A stretch of 31,823 nt of DNA from JARKQH01 sp964631605. Lineage in GTDB: Bacteria; Verrucomicrobiota; Verrucomicrobiia; Limisphaerales; UBA8199. The DNA lies in contig CAZVYG010000063.1 in assembly GCA_964631605.1 (NCBI GenBank), positions 1 through 31,823 of the forward strand, read 5' to 3'. Both the position numbers and the translations under genes were made by a program. Below, in pieces: positions 1-6,719 of this stretch; position 1 is the first letter of the stretch; each line of letters starts with the position of its first letter. Below the pieces are notes generated by a model that worked only from the letters and a program-made list of their open reading frames with translations, had not been told where the DNA came from and did not search any database.

Positions 1-662
1 TCGCTGGTCTTCTCCCCGAATTGAACCAGCCGCACGTACCCAATGCGGTCTTCACCCAGGGGAAATTCCTTTTTCCCATTGATGTCCTTGACCATATCCA
101 CGTTGATGATGGCGCGGGTGAGGGTGTGCTCTTTTGTCAGGCCCGAGGAAGGCCGGAAGACGGTGATTTTGACCTGGGTGCCAGGTTCGCCGCGCAGGGT
201 TTTGACCGCCTCCTGGAGCGTCATGTTCTCGGTGCTCCGGCCGTCAATTCTAAGAATGCGATCGCCGGTGAGAATGCCAGCCTTGAAGCCCGGCGAGTCT
301 TCCATGGGCGCGACGACGGTAATAAAGTTGTCGCGCATGGAAATGACAATGCCCAGGCCGCCGAAAGCGCCCTGGGTGTCGTTCTGGAGTTCCTTGTATT
401 TTTCGGCATCCATGAACTCGCTGTGGGGATCGAGCGTATTAAGCATGCCCTTGAGGGCGCCGTAAACGAGCTGCTGGTAGGTCAGGTTCTCGCCGTCCAC
501 ATAATCCTTGCGAACCTTCTCCATCACATAGGAGAAAAGCTCGATATTGGGGTATGGGGAGTCCTTCTGGCCGGCTTCAGAGGAACTAAACATCCTGGCG
601 CCGATCAGGAGGTTCACGCCCAGGGCGAGAGCGACCAGGCTGTAAAGCACGCGTCGTTTCAT
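1..662 (-). CDS. S41-family C-terminal processing peptidase (partial, C-terminus off window)
   Basis: Reading the minus strand from the ATG at 660-662 gives an open frame that runs off the left edge (about 220 residues). It begins with a short basic stretch and a hydrophobic segment (about residues 5-18), an uncleaved anchor or signal peptide. A helical region follows containing the family-typical LNTLDPHSEFMD, then a PDZ domain (GAFGGLGIVIS through KITVFRPSSG, about residues 95-175). This order (signal, helices, PDZ, then peptidase) is that of the CtpA/Prc tail-specific proteases, which cleave periplasmic or envelope proteins near their C-termini. The Ser-Lys catalytic core lies outside the window and was not seen. 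It lies 90 bases downstream of ispD on the same strand. No clear Shine-Dalgarno precedes the ATG. Family assignment is firm; the exact subfamily is open. Confidence 0.9.
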   Translation of the reverse strand, partial: MKRRVLYSLVALALGVNLLIGARMFSSSEAGQKDSPYPNIELFSYVMEKVRKDYVDGENLTYQQLVYGALKGMLNTLDPHSEFMDAEKYKELQNDTQGAFGGLGIVISMRDNFITVVAPMEDSPGFKAGILTGDRILRIDGRSTENMTLQEAVKTLRGEPGTQVKITVFRPSSGLTKEHTLTRAIINVDMVKDINGKKEFPLGEDRIGYVRLVQFGEKTS

Positions 663-702
663 ATCATTTTGCTCAATCTGCACCCCAAAAGTAGAGTCTC
701 CC

Positions 703-731
703 GCCCCGTAACGCAAGGAAGGGGACGGGGC
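703..731 (-). terminator. Hairpin between ispD and the S41 protease gene
   Basis: A perfect 7-bp inverted repeat (GCCCCGT / ACGGGGC) with a 15-base loop lies just after the ispD stop and before the protease start. There is no convincing T-run, so it may be an attenuator, a weak terminator or chance in GC-rich DNA. Confidence 0.25.
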
Positions 732-752
732 AACGAGGTCGAAAAGGATAGG

Positions 753-1448
753 TCAAGCCACCAGGGGCCCCCTGCCCTGCAGCAACATTTCGACGTAGGG
801 CAAGTCCTCCGGGCGGGTGATTTTCGGGTTGGGAGCCATTCCCAGGACCAGCTCGACCGGCTGCCCCACCAACTCACACGCGGCGGCGTCATCCGTCACC
901 ACCAAGCCGCGCTCGCGCACGGCGGCCAGGGCGCGCCGAATGATCTCGAGCCGGAAGGTTTGGGGGGTTTGAACGGTGAAAAGGCGCGTGCGGTCCAGGG
1001 TGCGCTCGATGTACTTCCCGTCGCCGGATTCCTTGACGGTATCGGTCACGGGCTGGGCGGCGACGGCAGCGCCGACTTCGAGGGCGGCGGCGATGGTCAT
1101 GGCAATGAGCGCCTGGGAGGTGCAGGGTCGGGCGCCGTCCTGAATGGCGACAATTTCCGCCTCGGTCGAGACGGCCTGGAGTCCGTTCCAGACGGAGTCC
1201 TGGCGTTCCTTGCCGCCCGGGACGAGGCGATAGGGTTTTTCGAAGCGGTATTCGCGAGCCAGGTGGTGAAAAGCCGCCTGGTTTTCCTCGCGGATGACGA
1301 GGATGATTTCGTCAATGCAGGCGGCGGCGTCAAATTCGCGCCAGGTGTGGGCGATGACCGGACAGCCGGCCAGTTGGAGGAAGAGTTTGTCCACGGCGCC
1401 GCCCATGCGGGCGCTCTTGCCGGCGGCAACAAGGATGGCGGAGTTCAT
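753..1448 (-). CDS. ispD: 2-C-methyl-D-erythritol 4-phosphate cytidylyltransferase
   Basis: A 231-residue protein, normal IspD size. It transfers CMP from CTP to methylerythritol 4-phosphate, the third step of the non-mevalonate isoprenoid pathway, in the cytosol. Diagnostic segments in order: N-terminal nucleotide-binding loop AAGKSARMGG...DKLF, the GGKERQDSVWNGL motif (about residue 80), IQDGARP (about 105), PVTDTVK, TPQTFR, VTDDAAACE and the C-terminal NPKITRPEDL. The start was chosen at the ATG at 1446-1448 because it opens directly onto the conserved beta strand and overlaps the parA stop as ATGA, implying translational coupling. A longer frame extends upstream but is only antisense to or overlapping parA. 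No ispF is fused or adjacent. Confidence 0.95.
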   Translation of the reverse strand: MNSAILVAAGKSARMGGAVDKLFLQLAGCPVIAHTWREFDAAACIDEIILVIREENQAAFHHLAREYRFEKPYRLVPGGKERQDSVWNGLQAVSTEAEIVAIQDGARPCTSQALIAMTIAAALEVGAAVAAQPVTDTVKESGDGKYIERTLDRTRLFTVQTPQTFRLEIIRRALAAVRERGLVVTDDAAACELVGQPVELVLGMAPNPKITRPEDLPYVEMLLQGRGPLVA

Positions 1449-2260
1449 GAGTTTGAGAGCGGCTGAAGGCGGTCCAGACGAGCGAGAAATTCCTGGGCGA
1501 GCAATTCGTAGGCCGCGGAGCCGGGGCTGTATTTGTCGTAATGGATGATGGGTTTTCCAAAGCTGGGGGCCTCGGCCAAGCGGGTGGTGCGGGGAATCAT
1601 CGTTTCGAAGACGCGGTCGCCGAAATGTTCGCGCACTTCTCCAACGACTTGCTGGGCGAGGCGGGTACGGCCGTCGTACATGGTCATGACGACACCAAGG
1701 AGTTCGAGGCGCGGGTTCACGCCGTTGTCGTGGAGCTGGGTCATGATACGGCTGAGCATCGAGATGCCTTCCAGAGCGTAGTACTCGCACTGCAACGGCA
1801 CCAGCACGCCATTGGCCGCAGCGAAGGCGTTCAAGGTGAGGACTCCGAGGGATGGGGGACAATCAATCAGGACGATGTCGAAGCGTTGGGACTGGATGAC
1901 GGAGCGCAAGGCGTGAGCAAGGCGGCCAAGGTGGTTTTCGGCGCGGGCCAGCTCGACATCCACGCCGCAGAGGTCCACTTCGCTGGGGATCAAGGCCAGG
2001 CGCTCGTAGGCGGTCGGCTGGACCTTGTCCAGGAGGCTGCCTTCGCCGAGGAGAACACGATAGGCGCTGGCGCCTTCGGTTTTTTCGAGGCCGACGCCGC
2101 TGGTGGCATTGGCCTGCGGGTCCAAGTCCACCAAAAGGACGCGGCGGCCCGCCGCGGCGACGCAAGCGGCAAGATTCACCGCGGTGGTCGTTTTACCGAC
2201 CCCGCCTTTCTGATTGGCCACGGCGATGACGTGAGTTGGCACGCGGGGGATGGTATGCAT
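1445..2260 (-). CDS. parA: ParA/Soj-family chromosome partitioning ATPase
   Basis: A 271-residue deviant Walker ATPase. The N-terminus carries VANQKGGVGKTT (Walker A with signature lysine, about residues 14-25), then LVDLDPQANAT (Walker A'), then VLIDCPPSLG (Walker B, about 130) followed by the LVPLQCEYYALEG segment typical of Soj/ParA. ParA proteins bind DNA non-specifically as ATP dimers and move ParB-parS complexes during segregation. No parB lies next to it here: downstream is ispD (ATGA overlap) and upstream, divergently, is hpf, 60 bases away. A MinD or plasmid-type ParA is less likely because the protein lacks a C-terminal amphipathic MinD helix and an N-terminal HTH. Confidence 0.9.
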   Translation of the reverse strand: MHTIPRVPTHVIAVANQKGGVGKTTTAVNLAACVAAAGRRVLLVDLDPQANATSGVGLEKTEGASAYRVLLGEGSLLDKVQPTAYERLALIPSEVDLCGVDVELARAENHLGRLAHALRSVIQSQRFDIVLIDCPPSLGVLTLNAFAAANGVLVPLQCEYYALEGISMLSRIMTQLHDNGVNPRLELLGVVMTMYDGRTRLAQQVVGEVREHFGDRVFETMIPRTTRLAEAPSFGKPIIHYDKYSPGSAAYELLAQEFLARLDRLQPLSNS

Positions 2261-2320
2261 CCGGGGCGCGCTTTCAAGTTTCGCTGGATTTTATTTCAAG
2301 CGAGCGGCATGTTGAGAGGC

Positions 2321-2674
2321 ATGAACTTGATCCTTTCGACGCATAATCTGACGCTGACCCAGGCCATCGAGGACCACATCATGAGTCGGATTTCGAAGCT
2401 GGAGCACCTGGACCGCTTTGCGATTCAGGCGCGAGTGATTCTCGATCACGACAAGACCAAAGCGCCGGAGCGTCAGTTTACCTGCTCGATGCGGCTGGTG
2501 GTGCCGGGGCCGGATTTGTTTGCAGAGGCCGTGGATGGCGATCTTTACGCGGCAATTGACGTGGTCAGCAAAAAGATTGAGCAGCAAATCCGCAAGCGGC
2601 ACAATAAATACAAGGCCCGCAAGCACAAGCAAGCGGCCCGGACCAAGCGCGCGCTTAAGGATAAAGGCCTGTAG
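2321..2674 (+). CDS. hpf: Short-form ribosome hibernation promoting factor (HPF/RaiA family)
   Basis: A 117-residue protein. Residues 1-95 match the S30AE/RaiA fold: it opens MNLILSTHNLTLTQAIEDHI, as HPF family members do, and has the alternating beta strands RFAIQARVIL, QFTCSMRLVV and the helix DLYAAIDVVSKKIEQQI. The tail is strongly basic (KRHNKYKARKHKQAARTKRA), suited to rRNA binding. It would sit in the 30S decoding region and promote inactive ribosomes in stationary phase. The ATG at 2321 was chosen because it gives the canonical N-terminus; an in-frame ATG four codons upstream at 2309 is possible. It lacks the C-terminal dimerisation domain of long HPF. It is divergent from parA. Confidence 0.88.
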   Translation: MNLILSTHNLTLTQAIEDHIMSRISKLEHLDRFAIQARVILDHDKTKAPERQFTCSMRLVVPGPDLFAEAVDGDLYAAIDVVSKKIEQQIRKRHNKYKARKHKQAARTKRALKDKGL

Positions 2675-2773
2675 GCTGGTTCCGGGCGGCCCGCCCGGCC
2701 CGGCAGGGGCTCAATAGTTGGCAGCCGGAGGGCGGTGGTGACCATTCTGCGGCCCGTAGCGTATTGTTCTGCC

Positions 2774-4036
2774 ATGGCTCGTTCCCCCCTCATCCTCCGA
2801 GCGCGAGTGGTGCTCCCGATGGCGGGGCCGCCCCTTTCGGATGGCGCAGTGATCGTCCGGGGACGCAGGATTGTGGCTGTGGGGCGGTGGCGGGAGTGGC
2901 GACGGGAGGCCGCGAGTCGGGTGACGGATTTGGGGGAGGTGATCCTGCTGCCGGGGTTGGTGAACGCGCATTGTCATTTGGATTACACGCACCTGGCGGG
3001 CCACTTCCCGCCGCCCAAAGTTTTTACCGACTGGCTGAAAGCGATCACCGAGGCCAAGGGGGGATGGGATGCGGGGGATTACGAGGCATCGTGGCTGGAA
3101 GGCGCCCGAATGTTGGTGCGCAATGGGACCACAACCGTGGGAGACATCGAGGCGCTGCCGGCCATGCTGCCGGGGCTGTGGCAGCGGACTCCTTTGCGAA
3201 TCATCTCGTTCCTGGAGATGATCGGCCTGGGCCGACGGCGGCCGATACCCGACGTGCTGGACGAGGCGGTGGAACTCCTCGCCGGGCTGAAACATCCCCG
3301 TTGTCGCGGCGGTCTTTCACCCCACGCTCCCTACTCGACGGTGCCGGAGCTGCTGCGCATGGCGGCGCGAGCGGCGCGGAGGCGGCGCTGCCTGCTGGCC
3401 ATTCATGTGGCGGAGTCGGCGTTGGAACATCGGATGTTTCGGAGCGGCGAGGGGGAGATGTTCCGGTGGCTGCAGCGGAGCGGCCGGGACATGTCGGACT
3501 GCGGAATGGGATCGCCCGTTGAACACCTCCAGAAGTGCGGCACCCTTGGGCCGAATGTGCTGGCGGTTCATGCCAATTACCTCGACCGATCGGATGTCTT
3601 GATCCTGGCACGGAGCGGCGCTCACGTAGTTCACTGCCCGCGGAGCCATGCGTACTTTCGGCACGATTCCTTCCCGCTGCGGCGCCTGCAGCGCGCCGGC
3701 ATTAACGTTTGTCTGGGGACCGACAGTCTCGCAAGCGTTTACCGGTCCCGGCGTCAAACGGTCGAGTTGAACCTGTTCGACGAGATGCGCGCCTTGGCGG
3801 CGCGGGAATCGTGGCTTTCGCCGCGGGCGGTGTTGCGGATGGCCACGATCAACGGAGCGCGGGCGTTGGGGCTGGGCGGCCGCGTGGGACAAATTTCCGC
3901 AGGTGCGTACGCCGATTTGATTGCCCTGCCCTACAGGTCCGGCACCCGGAATGTGTGGGATGCCGTGTTGCATCATTCAGGGCCGGTTTTCGCCAGCCTG
4001 ATTGACGGGCAGTGGGCGATTCCGGTTGCGTTATGA
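2774..4036 (+). CDS. Metal-dependent amidohydrolase (deaminase/ATZ-TRZ-like)
   Basis: A 420-residue amidohydrolase-superfamily protein. It has the N-terminal beta-sandwich strands (LILRARVVLPM, GAVIVRGRRIVAVG), then the metal-binding H-x-H in NAHCHLDYTH (His66, His68), then SPHAPYS, IHVAESALEH, a VHANYL His and the catalytic-metal GTDSLAS Asp. The C-terminal strand ISAGAYADLIAL closes the sandwich. This pattern is typical of guanine, S-adenosylhomocysteine and aminodeoxyfutalosine deaminases and of chlorotriazine hydrolases; the substrate cannot be read from sequence. The ATG at 2774 was preferred over in-frame GTG codons at 2735 and 2738, which add a non-homologous leader. Its stop overlaps the bioF start as ATGA, so it is translationally coupled to biotin genes, although no amidohydrolase has an accepted place in biotin synthesis. 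Confidence 0.85.
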   Translation: MARSPLILRARVVLPMAGPPLSDGAVIVRGRRIVAVGRWREWRREAASRVTDLGEVILLPGLVNAHCHLDYTHLAGHFPPPKVFTDWLKAITEAKGGWDAGDYEASWLEGARMLVRNGTTTVGDIEALPAMLPGLWQRTPLRIISFLEMIGLGRRRPIPDVLDEAVELLAGLKHPRCRGGLSPHAPYSTVPELLRMAARAARRRRCLLAIHVAESALEHRMFRSGEGEMFRWLQRSGRDMSDCGMGSPVEHLQKCGTLGPNVLAVHANYLDRSDVLILARSGAHVVHCPRSHAYFRHDSFPLRRLQRAGINVCLGTDSLASVYRSRRQTVELNLFDEMRALAARESWLSPRAVLRMATINGARALGLGGRVGQISAGAYADLIALPYRSGTRNVWDAVLHHSGPVFASLIDGQWAIPVAL

Positions 4037-5244
4037 ACTTGGAAGCGGAGCTGAGGCGGCGTCTGGCTGAGCTCCAGGACCAGGGAGTGTACCGGGTCCT
4101 GCGCGAGGTTGGATCGGCCCAAGGACCGAGGCTCAAACTCGAGGGCCGGACAGTCTTGAATTTTGGTTCGAACGACTATCTCGGACTGGCGGGCGAGCCG
4201 TTGGTGAGGGAAGCCGCGGCCGAGGCGGCGCGGGAATGGGGCGCAGGAAGCGGGGCTTCGCGGCTGGTGTGCGGGGGGCTGGAGCCACACGCGCGCCTGG
4301 AGCGGGCGTTGGCCGAATTCAAGGGGACCGAAGCCGCGCTGAGTTTTTCGTCGGGGTATGCCACGGCGGTGGGGACTCTGGGCGCACTGCTGGGCAAGGA
4401 CGATGTGGTGATTTTGGACAAACGGGTGCATGCGTGCATGGTGGATGGGGCACGGCTTTCGGGAGCCAAACTGCGCGTGTATGCGCACAATGACCTGGCC
4501 GATCTTGAACGCATCTTGAAGTGGGCGCTGGGGTTGCGGAAGGGACGCACCCGGACAGACGCTCCCACCCCCGGCATACTGATCGTGACGGAGTCGGTTT
4601 TTAGCATGGACGGCGACACGGCGCCCTTAGGGGAGATTGTGGCACTCAAGGAGGCTTACGGGGCGTGGTTGATGGTGGACGAGGCTCATGCCACCGGTCT
4701 CTTTGGGCCTGGCGGCGCGGGGCTGGCAGCCGAGCTGGGGGTTAGCGGACGAATTGAGATCGTCATGGGAACCTTGGGAAAGGCGCTGGGCGCGGCGGGC
4801 GGGTTTATCTGCGGTTCCGGCGCGTTAATTGACTACCTGGTCAATCGCGCCCGGTCCTTTATTTTTTCGACCGCGCCGGTTCCGGCGGCGGCGGCGGCGG
4901 CGGCGGCGGCACTTGGCATCGTGCGGGGGCCGGAGGGCGACGAGCGGCGGCGCCGGTTGAGGCAGAGGGTCTCGCAACTCCGGGCGAGGCTTGGCGAGGG
5001 ATGCCCGGAAATCCCAACGGCGATTGTGCCGGTTGTGCTGGGCCCCGAGGGGGAAGCAATACGAGCAGCGGCCGAGTTGCTGGGAGCGGGGATTTATGCG
5101 CCGGCCATACGGTATCCCGCAGTGGCACGGGGGTCGGCCCGGCTGCGAATCACCCTCAGTACGACGCATTCGGCGGAGGAGGTCGAGCAACTGGCAAACG
5201 CGGTTTGTCGGTTGCGATCCGGGCCGGGAAGCGGCGCGTCCTAG
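4033..5244 (+). CDS. bioF: 8-amino-7-oxononanoate synthase
   Basis: A 403-residue alpha-oxoamine synthase. It condenses pimeloyl-ACP or -CoA with L-alanine to give 8-amino-7-oxononanoate, using pyridoxal phosphate. Visible motifs: NFGSNDYLGL (residues about 45-54), GAGSGASRL, SSGYATAVG, DEAHATGLFG (cofactor-binding Asp/His) and the Schiff-base lysine in GTLGKALGAAGG; the late segment PAIRYPAVARGSARLRITLS is also typical. Related enzymes (2-amino-3-ketobutyrate CoA ligase, serine palmitoyltransferase) share these motifs, but bioA follows three bases after the stop, which favours BioF. The start overlaps the amidohydrolase stop (ATGA). A nine-alanine run encoded by a CGG/GCG microsatellite sits after the lysine region. 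Confidence 0.93.
   Translation: MNLEAELRRRLAELQDQGVYRVLREVGSAQGPRLKLEGRTVLNFGSNDYLGLAGEPLVREAAAEAAREWGAGSGASRLVCGGLEPHARLERALAEFKGTEAALSFSSGYATAVGTLGALLGKDDVVILDKRVHACMVDGARLSGAKLRVYAHNDLADLERILKWALGLRKGRTRTDAPTPGILIVTESVFSMDGDTAPLGEIVALKEAYGAWLMVDEAHATGLFGPGGAGLAAELGVSGRIEIVMGTLGKALGAAGGFICGSGALIDYLVNRARSFIFSTAPVPAAAAAAAAALGIVRGPEGDERRRRLRQRVSQLRARLGEGCPEIPTAIVPVVLGPEGEAIRAAAELLGAGIYAPAIRYPAVARGSARLRITLSTTHSAEEVEQLANAVCRLRSGPGSGAS
4883..4910 (+). repeat. CGG trinucleotide microsatellite inside bioF
   Basis: Nine CGG units plus one C, read in the GCG frame as eight alanine codons followed by GCA. It lies just after the FSTAPVP segment of BioF. Slippage here would change the alanine count without shifting the frame. 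Confidence 0.9.
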
Positions 5245-5247
5245 TTT

Positions 5248-6693
5248 ATGCATCCTTTAGGCCGACTCGATCATCAGTATATCTGGCATCCGTTCACGCA
5301 GATGGCCGACTGGCTCAAGCACGAACCTATTATAATCGCCGAAGGGAAGGGAGCCGTGCTGCGCGACATTCGCGGCCGGACGTATTTGGACGCCAACTCC
5401 TCGATTTGGACGAACCTTCACGGCCACCGCCATCCGAAGCTCAATGCGGCGATTCGGCGTCAGTTGGAAAAAATCAGTCACAGTTCGGCCCTGGGGCTGG
5501 CGAACGAGCCAGCAAGCCTGCTGGCGGAAAAACTTGTCAAAGCAGCGAACGCAGCCGGGCGCCGGCCTGGGCGGGGAACGGCAGCCGGGGCGGGCCAGGC
5601 ATCGCGATCGAAACCGAGTCCCCTTCTGGCGAAAGTGTTTTATAGCGACGACGGTTCGACGGCAATGGAGGTGGCGTTAAAACTTGCCTACGAATTCAGT
5701 CGTCGGACCGGGCGGGCGGCGCGACCGCGGTTCCTGTCGCTGGGTGGCGCCTATCATGGGGATACGCTGGGGGCGGTGGCTTTGGGCCATATTGGGCTTT
5801 TCCATGACCGTTTTGCGGGGCTGCTGTTCAAGACCGACCAAGTTATGGCGCCGTATTGTTACCGGTGTCCGTTCAACCGGGCGAAACCCGAACGGGCGGA
5901 CGCGCGGATTTGGCGCAAGTGCCAATGGGAGTGTCTTGACCGACTTGAGGGCGCGTTCCGGCGTCAGCGCGCCCGCGCCAACCCTTATGCGGCCTTTGTG
6001 TTCGAGCCCCTACTGCAAGGAGCGGCTGGGATGATTCCGCAGCCGGAAGGCTGGCTGGCGCGAGCCACGGCCCTTGCCCGGGAATACGGGGCGTTGTTGA
6101 TCGCGGACGAAGTGATGACGGGGTTCGGCCGCACGGGCCGACGCCTTTTCGCCTGCCATCAGGAAGGAGTCCAGCCGGATTTTCTGGCGCTGGCAAAAGG
6201 GCTGACGGGCGGTTATCTGCCGATGGCCGCCACGTTAACGACCCAGGCCGTTTTCGAAGCCTTTCTTGGCCGCTACGAAGAATTCAAAACCTTCTTTCAC
6301 GGTCACAGCTTCACCGCCAATCAGTTGGGCGCGGCGGCGGCGCTGGCCAGCCTGGACCTGCTGGCCAGCCCGGGCAGTGTTCTGGCCCGGGCCCGGCTCG
6401 AAGAGCGGCTGCGGAACGAATTGGAGCGGCTGTGGCGGATGTCGGCCGTGGGAGACATTCGGCAGGTGGGTTTGGCCGCGGGCATCGAACTGGTAAGGAA
6501 CTGGCGCACGCGCGAGCCGTTTGACTTGCGCGAGCGGGTTGGCATCCGCGTCTGCGAAGCCATGGCGCGGCGGGGGGTGTTAACCCGGCCCATCGGGAAC
6601 GTCATCGTGCTGATGCCTCCCTACTGCACCACCAATGCCCAACTGCATCAGATGGTGGACGCACTGGAAGATGCAATTTCAGAATTGCCGTGA
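5248..6693 (+). CDS. bioA: Adenosylmethionine-8-amino-7-oxononanoate aminotransferase
   Basis: A 481-residue class III PLP aminotransferase converting 8-amino-7-oxononanoate to 7,8-diaminononanoate. The BioA N-terminal signature IWHPFTQM is at residues 12-19. Further motifs are DANSSIWTNLHGH, FYSDDGSTAMEVALK, GAYHGDTLGA, the cofactor Asp in IADEVMTGFGRTGR, the Schiff-base Lys in ALAKGLTGGYLPMA and FFHGHSFTAN. It follows bioF by three bases and is surely cotranscribed. A low-complexity Gly/Ala/Arg/Ser stretch (about residues 101-126) interrupts the usual helix before FYSDD, and a cysteine-bearing insert (YCYRCPFN...KCQWEC) sits after the VMAP segment. The amino donor (SAM or lysine) cannot be decided from sequence. 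bioB and bioD are not in the window. Confidence 0.94.
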   Translation: MHPLGRLDHQYIWHPFTQMADWLKHEPIIIAEGKGAVLRDIRGRTYLDANSSIWTNLHGHRHPKLNAAIRRQLEKISHSSALGLANEPASLLAEKLVKAANAAGRRPGRGTAAGAGQASRSKPSPLLAKVFYSDDGSTAMEVALKLAYEFSRRTGRAARPRFLSLGGAYHGDTLGAVALGHIGLFHDRFAGLLFKTDQVMAPYCYRCPFNRAKPERADARIWRKCQWECLDRLEGAFRRQRARANPYAAFVFEPLLQGAAGMIPQPEGWLARATALAREYGALLIADEVMTGFGRTGRRLFACHQEGVQPDFLALAKGLTGGYLPMAATLTTQAVFEAFLGRYEEFKTFFHGHSFTANQLGAAAALASLDLLASPGSVLARARLEERLRNELERLWRMSAVGDIRQVGLAAGIELVRNWRTREPFDLRERVGIRVCEAMARRGVLTRPIGNVIVLMPPYCTTNAQLHQMVDALEDAISELP

Positions 6694-6717
6694 GGCCGGC
6701 GGACGAAAAGGCCGGCC
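6694..6717. terminator. Bidirectional terminator-like hairpin between bioA and the GH95 gene
   Basis: A perfect 7-bp inverted repeat GGCCGGC / GCCGGCC with a 10-base loop begins immediately after the bioA stop and ends 2 bases before the stop of the convergent GH95 gene. It fills nearly the whole 26-base gap. No T-tract on either side is visible, apart from a short A-run in the loop. Position and symmetry suggest a shared terminator. Confidence 0.5.
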
Positions 6718-6719
6718 GC

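Noticed and set aside
21..1466. Long plus-strand open frame (481 codons)
   Set aside because: It is antisense to the S41 protease and ispD, both certain by motifs; such shadow frames are expected in GC-rich DNA and its protein matches nothing.
2682..2698. Palindrome CCGGGCGG-C-CCGCCCGG after hpf as terminator
   Set aside because: The loop is a single base and no T-run follows; a usable hairpin would need several pairs opened, so it was not called.
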